A DNA stretch of 18,670 nucleotides from Clostridiales bacterium (GTDB lineage Bacteria > Bacillota > Clostridia > TANB77 > CAG-508). Where the stretch lies: positions 1 through 18,670 of the forward strand of contig SFKP01000015.1 in assembly GCA_004553715.1 (NCBI GenBank), read 5' to 3'. Below the pieces are notes generated by a model. The model was not told the origin of the DNA, made no database searches, and saw only the letters and a list, made by a program, of their open reading frames with translations. Shown in pieces: positions 13,859 to 18,670 of the stretch. How positions within the stretch are numbered: the stretch's first letter is position 1; each line of letters starts with the position of its first letter. Position numbers and translations under genes: made by a program.

Positions 13859-15919
13859 ATGAAAACAAGCAAAAAGAATGTTAGATATAATATACTAATT
13901 ATTTTTACTTATATAATAGGAATTATAATAATTGTACAACTTTTTAATTTGCAAATTGTACATGGCAATGAATATTTAGAGCAAGCTAATTCAAGATTGA
14001 CAAGAGAAACAACAATTAAAGCAGCAAGAGGAAATATTGTAGATAGAAATGGGATTCTTATTGCAGGAAATACTTATAGCTATTCTGTAAATTTGTATAA
14101 AAGTAAAATTGATGAAACTACATTAAATAATACAATCTTACATACGATTGAGATTTTAGAAAAAAATGGTGATAAATATATAGATAATTTTCCAATTACG
14201 ATAGAACCATATCAATATAAAATATCAAATGTAGAAAAATGGCTTGATGAAAATAATATAGACAATACTTTATCAGCAGAAGAAGTTTTTAATATATTTG
14301 CCAAAAAATATAATTTGGAAAGTTTTCAAGATGAAGATGCAAGGAAAATTATAAGTGTGAGATATGGAATAGAAAAGCAAGGTTATAGCAGTATGACACC
14401 ATATACAATTTCAAATAATATAAGCGATAAAAGTGTTGCCGAATTTGAAGAACAGAAGTTAAGTTTAGCAGGTATCTCAGTAGAATATCAGCCAATAAGA
14501 AATTATAAATATGGGAAATTAGCGTCACACATAATAGGTTATATTGGTAAAATAAATGAAGAAGAATACAAAGCCAATCCTAATTATGACATAAATGATT
14601 ATATAGGAAAAACTGGTTTAGAATATGTTTTAGAAAAATATTTAAAAGGACAAGATGGAACTAAACAAATAGATATGTCTATTGATGGAACAACAACTGG
14701 TGAATACGTTACTTGTCAAGCAATAGAAGGTTCACAAGTAGTATTAACAATAGATGCAAAAATTCAAGAGGTAGCGGAAACTGCTTTAAAAAGTAAAATA
14801 GAAAAGATGCAAAATGGAAAAAAAAGTGAAGTCAATAATGGTGCAGCAGTAGTTTTAAATGTACAGACAGGTGAAGTAATTGCAATGTGTAGTTATCCGG
14901 ATTTCGAGCCAGAATTATTTGTAAATGGAATAAGCATCGAAAAATGGAACGAATATACACAAGAAGGGAAAAGCGCACTTATAAATAGAAGTATTCAAAG
15001 TGCAAATGCACCAGGTTCTATATTTAAAATGGTATCAGCAATAGCGGGATTACAAACAGGTGTTATTACAGTAGATGAAACAATATATGATGCGGGGGTA
15101 TATCCTAAAGGGCATAATCCTAAATGTTGGATTTGGACAAGTAGTGGAAGAACACATGGAAATTTAAATGTTTCAGGAGCAATAAAAAATTCATGCAACT
15201 ATTTCTTTTATGAAGTCGGATCAAGAATGGGAATAGAACCAATAGAGAAATATGCAACATACTTTGGATTAGGGCAAAAAACAAATGTAGAACTACCAGG
15301 AGAAATATCAGGAACATTAGCAGGAAAGAAACTTTATGAAAAACTAGGACAAACTTGGTATTATGGAAATACTTTATCTGCAGTAATAGGCCAAGCAGAA
15401 AACAATTTTACTCCAATACAAATTGCAAAATATATTGCGATGTTATCAAATGGTGGGAAAAAAATAAATGTATCTGTTATAAAAGATATTATAAATGCAG
15501 ATGACAGTAAAGTGGATAAAGAAGAAATATCAAAATATGTGGCACAAAAATTAGGACTAGAAGAAACTGAACAAGAAGACTTAGAAATTAATCCACAATA
15601 TTTAGAAGCAGTTTTGGAAGGAATGAAATCAGTAACTACGGAAACAGGAGGAACAGCTTATTCGGTATTTAAAAATTTCCCTATAGAGGTAGGAGGAAAA
15701 ACAGGCTCTGCAGAAGCAGGAGGCAAAATAAATGCTTGGTTTGCAGGATTTGCTCCATTTGATAATCCAGAAATTGCAGTTGTAGTGTTTGTAGAAAATG
15801 GATTACACGGATATAATACTGCAGAAGTTGTAAGAGATATTTTAGAATCATATTTTGGAACAAATGAAGAAGTAAATGAAGATAAAACAGTTTTATCATA
15901 TTCAGAAAAACAAAATTAA
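13859..15919 (+). CDS. mrdA: Penicillin-binding protein 2 (class B, elongasome transpeptidase)
   Basis: This 686-residue membrane-anchored D,D-transpeptidase cross-links sidewall peptidoglycan. A single N-terminal helix lies at about 10-30. The PBP dimer domain starts with AARGNIVDRNG. The transpeptidase domain carries all three active-site motifs: SIFK with nucleophile Ser387 and Lys390, SCN at 445-447, and KTG at 614-616. The order mreD-mrdA-minC matches the clostridial shape/division cluster. GAAGGAAG sits just upstream of the ATG, and minC follows 14 bases after the stop. The acidic tail after the catalytic domain is short. Resistance to beta-lactams cannot be judged from these motifs. 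Confidence 0.95.
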   Translation: MKTSKKNVRYNILIIFTYIIGIIIIVQLFNLQIVHGNEYLEQANSRLTRETTIKAARGNIVDRNGILIAGNTYSYSVNLYKSKIDETTLNNTILHTIEILEKNGDKYIDNFPITIEPYQYKISNVEKWLDENNIDNTLSAEEVFNIFAKKYNLESFQDEDARKIISVRYGIEKQGYSSMTPYTISNNISDKSVAEFEEQKLSLAGISVEYQPIRNYKYGKLASHIIGYIGKINEEEYKANPNYDINDYIGKTGLEYVLEKYLKGQDGTKQIDMSIDGTTTGEYVTCQAIEGSQVVLTIDAKIQEVAETALKSKIEKMQNGKKSEVNNGAAVVLNVQTGEVIAMCSYPDFEPELFVNGISIEKWNEYTQEGKSALINRSIQSANAPGSIFKMVSAIAGLQTGVITVDETIYDAGVYPKGHNPKCWIWTSSGRTHGNLNVSGAIKNSCNYFFYEVGSRMGIEPIEKYATYFGLGQKTNVELPGEISGTLAGKKLYEKLGQTWYYGNTLSAVIGQAENNFTPIQIAKYIAMLSNGGKKINVSVIKDIINADDSKVDKEEISKYVAQKLGLEETEQEDLEINPQYLEAVLEGMKSVTTETGGTAYSVFKNFPIEVGGKTGSAEAGGKINAWFAGFAPFDNPEIAVVVFVENGLHGYNTAEVVRDILESYFGTNEEVNEDKTVLSYSEKQN

Positions 15920-15933
15920 AGGAGAAAAAATAG

Positions 15934-16542
15934 ATGAGAAATTGTGTGGGAATAAACATTAAAAAAAATGAAATTATAATAAGGATTAGCGAAGGGGCAG
16001 AGCAAAGCGAAATAATGGAATGCCTAAATAAAAAAATTCCAGCTTTAAAAAAATTATATAAAACTGAAAAGACACCAATATTCGTTACTGGGAAAGTGTT
16101 AAAAAATAAAGAGATAGAAGAAATAAAAAAATTAATCTCATCAAATATAGATGTAAAGATAACCTTTGATAGCCCTAAAGTGCTAGGATTATATGGAATT
16201 AAGAAAATCTTTGAAAAAGATATTGAAAACTCAGAAACAAAATTTCATAGAGGCAGCTTAAGATGTGGGCAAAAACTAGAGTTTGAAGGAAGCCTTGTAA
16301 TATTAGGAGATGTAAACAATGGAGCAGAAGTAATTGCTGGAGAAAACATTGTGGTTTTGGGAATACTAAGAGGATTAGCACATGCTGGAGCAAAAGGAAA
16401 TACCAAAGCAATTATTGCGGCAAATCTAATAGAATCCCCACAAATAAGAATAGCAAACAAAGTAAAGGAAATGGATAAAGACCTATCAGAACAAAATTAT
16501 AAATGTGCATTTATGGAAAAAGATGAGATTGTTTTAGAATAA
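15934..16542 (+). CDS. minC: Septum site-determining protein MinC
   Basis: MinC inhibits FtsZ ring assembly away from mid-cell and normally works with the membrane ATPase MinD. The 202-residue protein has a variable N-terminal domain and a well-conserved C-terminal beta-helix domain from about residue 105. That domain includes RGSLRCGQKLEFEGSLVILG, DVNNGAEVIAGENIVVLGIL, RGLAHAGAKGN and SPQIRIA. AAAGGAGAA precedes the ATG. No terminator follows. MinD and MinE, usually directly downstream, are absent; the hairpin-rich unit starting at 16571 lies there instead. Confidence 0.93.
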   Translation: MRNCVGINIKKNEIIIRISEGAEQSEIMECLNKKIPALKKLYKTEKTPIFVTGKVLKNKEIEEIKKLISSNIDVKITFDSPKVLGLYGIKKIFEKDIENSETKFHRGSLRCGQKLEFEGSLVILGDVNNGAEVIAGENIVVLGILRGLAHAGAKGNTKAIIAANLIESPQIRIANKVKEMDKDLSEQNYKCAFMEKDEIVLE

Positions 16543-16570
16543 TCAACAAATCTACATAACACACAAAAGC

Positions 16571-16599
16571 TTGACATAAAATCCAAAAAATGGTATAAT
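16571..16599 (+). promoter_or_regulatory. Perfect consensus promoter of the hairpin-rich unit
   Basis: TTGACA (16571-16576), a 17-base spacer and TATAAT (16594-16599) predict transcription from about 16606. The leader to 16705 contains two short stems: ATAAG/CTTAT (16609-16627) and CACTC/GAGTG (16653-16667). Confidence 0.85.
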
Positions 16600-16705
16600 A
16601 TAATCAGTATAAGGCCTAGCGTCTTATTTAATATATATTTAACCCCTCTTTCCACTCATTAAGAGTGTTTACATAAAAAATAAATTACAAGAAAGGAAGT
16701 ATACG

Positions 16706-17059
16706 ATGTATACTCAGAATCAAATTGAAGATGCCCTGATCAATGGGCGTCAGAAGGAAGCCAAAAAACTGGCTGTGGAGATCGCGGAAATGCTCAACGA
16801 AGACCGAGATGCAGCTTTCACAGCCGCAGAATGCGGCAGATTATATGCTTATCCCGAGCATATAATTGAAAACAAATTGAGGATAAGCATATTCATGCTT
16901 ATCCAGGAGCTAGAAAATCGGCTAAATGGGGAGCTCTGTTATTTGCGTATCCTGCCAATATTGGCGTACTCCCGCAAGGGAAGATTAACAAAAAAGAGAA
17001 CCATTTTTGCAAAAAAGGTTCCAGCGATTTCTTTCTCCTTCCAGAGGAGGGGAAAGTAA
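16706..17059 (+). CDS. Unrecognised 117-residue ORF within the hairpin-dense element
   Basis: The ORF opens with GAAAGGA well placed before its ATG and runs 117 codons without a stop. The first 45 residues look protein-like: an amphipathic helical, charged segment with IEDALINGRQKEAKKLAVEI. The middle (NKLRISIFMLIQELENRL) is also helical. The last 25 residues are very basic and are encoded by hairpin sequence, so the C-terminus may be incidental. Codons such as CTG, CTC, GCC, CGG and TGC, rare in neighbouring genes, are common here. This fits foreign origin or selection for RNA structure. The start codon sits in the loop of a 7-bp stem. No known domain is recognised. It may be a real small protein, a leader peptide or a chance frame. 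Confidence 0.45.
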   Translation: MYTQNQIEDALINGRQKEAKKLAVEIAEMLNEDRDAAFTAAECGRLYAYPEHIIENKLRISIFMLIQELENRLNGELCYLRILPILAYSRKGRLTKKRTIFAKKVPAISFSFQRRGK

Positions 17060-17094
17060 AAAAAGAAGAGACCTGGATTTCCAGGTCTCTTCTT
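17056..17094 (-). terminator. Strong intrinsic terminator of the mecA-linked small-gene unit
   Basis: A 14-bp perfect stem (17063-17076 with 17081-17094) encloses a 4-base loop. Read on the minus strand it is followed by seven T residues (A run at 17058-17064), giving an ideal terminator just after the 17105 stop. On the plus strand the tail is C-interrupted (TCTTCCTTAC), so it is a poorer but possible terminator for the hairpin-rich unit. Confidence 0.85.
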
Positions 17095-17104
17095 CCTTAC
17101 AGTG

Positions 17105-17332
17105 TTATGACAATAATAATAAAATCAGTGCAATAAATAAAAATTGATCTTTTACATCTTCGTTGTAAAGAAAGATGATTAAAGCAATTATTATTAAGTC
17201 ATCAAAAAAAAGTTTAATTCCAAAATTTCCTTCAAAAGACTTAGCTGGCCTGTCTAAAGAAGGAGAGGTATAAGAGCTATTATTATTTTTTAAGTTATTA
17301 TTAAAATATGGTAAAAAATTATTGCTTGCCAT
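17105..17332 (-). CDS. Small membrane-associated hypothetical protein
   Basis: This protein of about 75 residues has an Asn/Ser-rich polar N-terminal half and a hydrophobic C-terminus. The C-terminus reads FFDDLIIIALIIFLYNEDVK followed by a second Leu/Ile-rich helix. An Asp-Asp pair leading into two hydrophobic stretches separated by an acidic turn recurs in small uncharacterised proteins of clostridia; that comparison is from memory. I chose the ATG at 17332. GTG codons at 17350 and 17347 lie inside the AGGTGG ribosome site and would give up to 81 residues. It overlaps the end of the upstream 127-residue gene, suggesting translational coupling, and is the last gene before the terminator. Confidence 0.6.
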   Translation of the reverse strand: MASNNFLPYFNNNLKNNNSSYTSPSLDRPAKSFEGNFGIKLFFDDLIIIALIIFLYNEDVKDQFLFIALILLLLS

Positions 17333-17702
17333 TTTTTTGCTTGTCACCACCTAAAAAAGGGAAAAAATCTAAAGCTTTGCTTATATTCATAAGTTGTATG
17401 TATTGGTCCAATTTTTCTCTTCGGCTTTCTTTTAAGTATGGCTTAAGAGACAATAGCAAATTAGAACGAGGGTCATCTTTCACATTCATTTTATCAATAA
17501 TAGTTTTCATTTTCATAATAGTTTCAAAGTCGATATTACTTGTAGAAGAATTGTTAGTACCTTCTTTTTGGCTATTGCTAGAACTATTGGAATTATTAGA
17601 TTTGTTATTTAGCATACTAGCCAAATTATTAATCATATCTGGTGAAATACTGTCTTTATTAATATTTAATTTTTCGAATAAACTAGATAAATCCTCATTC
17701 AC
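17319..17702 (-). CDS. Hypothetical protein with conserved-looking C-terminal helical region
   Basis: This is a 127-residue soluble protein. Residues 1-30 (NEDLSSLFEKLNINKDSIS) form a short helical segment. Residues 33-57 are a Ser/Asn-rich linker of low complexity. Residues about 58-115 form a charged helical domain with DDPRSNLLLSLKPYLKESRR and EKLDQYIQLMNISKAL. Similar DPR-x-LLLSLKPYL segments occur in uncharacterised Bacillota proteins, from memory. AAGGTGA lies upstream of the ATG. It follows the 50-residue gene by 14 bases and overlaps the next gene, so the three form one unit. Function unknown. Confidence 0.7.
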   Translation of the reverse strand: MNEDLSSLFEKLNINKDSISPDMINNLASMLNNKSNNSNSSSNSQKEGTNNSSTSNIDFETIMKMKTIIDKMNVKDDPRSNLLLSLKPYLKESRREKLDQYIQLMNISKALDFFPFLGGDKQKNGKQ

Positions 17703-17716
17703 GATTAAAAATCACC

Positions 17717-17869
17717 TTAACCTTTTTTGTTCATATTATCAATAATACCTTTGCCAGTATTGCTTTTTAAAATTTCATTTGCCTTAGAAATTCCAGCTTC
17801 TAAATCTTTTTTATCCATAGTAGAAAGCATTTGAAGAAGTTTTGTCATATCTAAATCATTATTATTCAA
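17717..17869 (-). CDS. 50-residue hypothetical protein
   Basis: This very short gene starts at TTG 17869 with GGGAG eight bases upstream. An in-frame ATG at 17884 lacks a ribosome site, and an internal ATG would give 43 residues. The protein is charged and helical, with DMTKLLQMLSTMDKKDLEAG and ISKANEILKSNTGKG, and has no membrane segment. Its start codon lies in the T-run of the terminator-like hairpin after mecA. It is followed closely by the 127-residue gene. Coding is supported by the ribosome site, its position in a tight gene string and its protein-like composition. Function unknown. Confidence 0.6.
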   Translation of the reverse strand: MNNNDLDMTKLLQMLSTMDKKDLEAGISKANEILKSNTGKGIIDNMNKKG

Positions 17870-17901
17870 AAAAATCACTCCCATATTAATATATGAGAGT
17901 G
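17869..17901 (-). terminator. Terminator-like hairpin after mecA that contains the next gene's ribosome binding site
   Basis: On the minus strand CACTCTCATAT pairs with ATATGGGAGTG around a 4-base loop (17876-17901), with one G-U pair, and is followed by ATTTTTTTG. On the plus strand the same position is a C-A mismatch, so the structure favours minus-strand RNA. The GGGAG in the 3' arm is the ribosome site of the 50-residue ORF. Confidence 0.6.
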
Positions 17902-17924
17902 GGGCTAGAATATGTGAATGAAAA

Positions 17925-18545
17925 CTATTTAAAATATTTTAAACTTGTTGAAATAGCTTGTTCTTTTATAATTAATTTTCCGTATTCTTCAAGCTTCCTT
18001 TCAAAAAGAGAAGGTGTACTTACAAGTCCTGCAAATTCGCAAATTGCATTGCAAAAATTCTTAAAATCTGCTATAGTAATTCGCATATTTTTTAATACTA
18101 AATAATATGAAGAGTTATATAAATATAAAGAAGAATTCTTAAATTTATTAGGTATTGAAGGTAATATATTATCAATATATGTACAAAATTCCGAAAAATC
18201 ATCAAAACTCTTAAACTGATAAATAGATAGTAACTTACTAGGAACAACATTTTTCCTTTTGACGCTTACGTTTTTCTTTGTAGTTTTTTTATCTACTTCT
18301 TCTGCAATTCGAGTGACAGTTAATATAAACTTACCATCTGAAGTTGCAATAGCTTCAATCATCAATTTATAATTTTCTGTTTTAAAGCCAATTTCTTCTT
18401 CTGCCTTATCTAGCATATCTAAGAATAAATCTTGAGTTTCAATAGAATTAGCCATAAATGAATGAAAATCAATATTCTTTTCTTCAAGGTCTTCCATATT
18501 TAATATAAATCTGATTTTATTATCACTAATTTTTTCAATACGCAT
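17925..18545 (-). CDS. mecA: Adaptor protein MecA
   Basis: MecA delivers substrates to the ClpC ATPase and stimulates ClpCP proteolysis in Gram-positive bacteria. The 206-residue protein has the N-terminal substrate-binding domain (MRIEKISDNKIRFILNMEDL, continuing to about residue 80, with FLDMLDKAEEEIGF). A Lys-rich linker lies at about 85-105. The C-terminal ClpC-binding domain (FKSFDDFSEFCTYID; YYLVLKNMRITIADFKNFCN) runs to about residue 200. GGAGGG precedes the ATG by about 12 bases, slightly long. An extended -10 (TGCTATAAT) lies upstream. It is the first gene of the minus-strand unit that includes three small proteins. Confidence 0.9.
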   Translation of the reverse strand: MRIEKISDNKIRFILNMEDLEEKNIDFHSFMANSIETQDLFLDMLDKAEEEIGFKTENYKLMIEAIATSDGKFILTVTRIAEEVDKKTTKKNVSVKRKNVVPSKLLSIYQFKSFDDFSEFCTYIDNILPSIPNKFKNSSLYLYNSSYYLVLKNMRITIADFKNFCNAICEFAGLVSTPSLFERKLEEYGKLIIKEQAISTSLKYFK

Positions 18546-18574
18546 TTTAAAAACAATCCCTCCAATATAAATTA

Positions 18575-18583
18575 ATTATAGCA
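18575..18583 (-). promoter_or_regulatory. Extended -10 promoter element of mecA
   Basis: On the minus strand TGC-TATAAT lies about 30 bases before the mecA start. The -35 at 17 bases (TTTATT) is weak, which is usual for extended -10 promoters. The remaining sequence to 18670 is A/T-rich and shows no gene. Confidence 0.5.
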
Positions 18584-18670
18584 CTAGTAGAACAAAAAAT
18601 AAATGGTTAAAATATGGTAATTACAAATTTAATATATTATATTATAAAAATCAAAAAAAGTGCCAAGAGG

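Larger units (their letters stand above)
16606..17094 (+). other. Hairpin-dense, GC-rich transcribed element of unknown identity
   Basis: The predicted transcript is almost a string of inverted repeats. They are: 16653-16667 (5 bp); 16698-16714 (7 bp); 16733-16748 (4 bp); 16759-16774 (4 bp); 16823-16837 (6 bp, GCCGCA/TGCGGC); 16840-16866 (10 bp plus G-U ends); 16881-16904 (10 bp, 4-base loop); 16907-16936 (5 bp); 16943-16977 (TTGCG/CGCAA enclosing the palindrome GCCAATATTGGC); 16998-17021 (GAACC, T5/A5, GGTTC); and 17063-17094 (14 bp). ATGCTTATCC occurs at 16845-16854 and 16895-16904. G-U pairs extend the 16840-16866 stem on the plus-strand RNA only, hinting that this strand is the functional one. 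GC by hand count is 112/240 at 16741-16980 against 27/120 in nearby minC. I see no RNase P, tmRNA, SRP or 6S signature. It could be a structured RNA, a repeated element or a transferred mini-gene. Confidence 0.6.

Noticed and set aside
16606..17094. Possible RNase P RNA, tmRNA, SRP RNA or 6S RNA
   Set aside because: None of the conserved cores I know for these RNAs is seen: no tRNA-like ends for tmRNA, no GAGGAAAGTC core for RNase P, no SRP GGAAG/AGCAGC apical loop. The size and hairpin order also do not fit.
17308..17745. Plus-strand open frame of 145 codons
   Set aside because: It runs opposite the 127-residue minus-strand gene, which has better protein composition, a ribosome site and a place in a gene string. 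The plus frame is a hydrophobic shadow.

Overview
This window is AT-rich (roughly a quarter GC by eye) and dense with short intergenic gaps, A/G-rich ribosome binding sites and near-consensus sigma-A promoters. It encodes a MecA adaptor, AddB, an ECF transporter module, an LPQTG-anchored surface protein and MreD/PBP2/MinC. Together these indicate a low-GC Gram-positive bacterium, most likely an uncultured member of the Clostridia. I cannot name the species. No rRNA, tRNA, CRISPR array, transposase or phage gene was recognised.

Layout from left to right. Positions 1-1053 hold the end of an ECF-type vitamin/metal uptake module: a 5'-truncated, frameshifted ATPase and a short EcfT-like membrane protein. 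Positions 1107-2470 hold a DUF1015 protein with its own promoter and a bidirectional terminator shared with purB (minus strand, E. coli-type adenylosuccinate lyase). Two consensus promoters lie back to back at 3887-3958 and drive purB leftward and a small TSCPD-domain protein rightward. Positions 4234-5503 hold a frameshifted major-facilitator-like transporter (minus). Positions 5673-10873 form a plus-strand repair cluster: an OGG1-type 8-oxoguanine glycosylase, AddB (one frameshift), CoaD and a family-4 uracil-DNA glycosylase. Positions 11048-12025 hold a sortase-anchored surface protein. It is followed by a convergent gluzincin-like HExxH protein of unknown role (12066-13145, minus). Positions 13252-16542 hold mreD, mrdA (PBP2) and minC, a cell-shape and division operon with neither mreB/mreC beside it upstream nor minD/minE downstream.

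The most unusual part is 16571-17094. A perfect TTGACA-17-TATAAT promoter drives a unit with far higher GC than its surroundings (112 of 240 bases at 16741-16980 by hand count, against 27 of 120 in nearby minC). It holds a 117-codon ORF, and almost its whole length is built of consecutive perfect or near-perfect hairpins, some mutually exclusive. It looks like a structured RNA, a hairpin-rich mobile or repeated element, or a horizontally acquired mini-gene, and it lies where minD would be expected.

The right end is a minus-strand unit: mecA, a terminator-like hairpin overlapping the next ribosome binding site, then three small proteins (50, 127 and about 75 residues) ending at a strong terminator.

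Three genes (ecfA, the MFS transporter and addB) each need removal of exactly one base, each explainable by one extra base in a short homopolymer. Sequencing or assembly error is therefore a serious alternative to gene decay.
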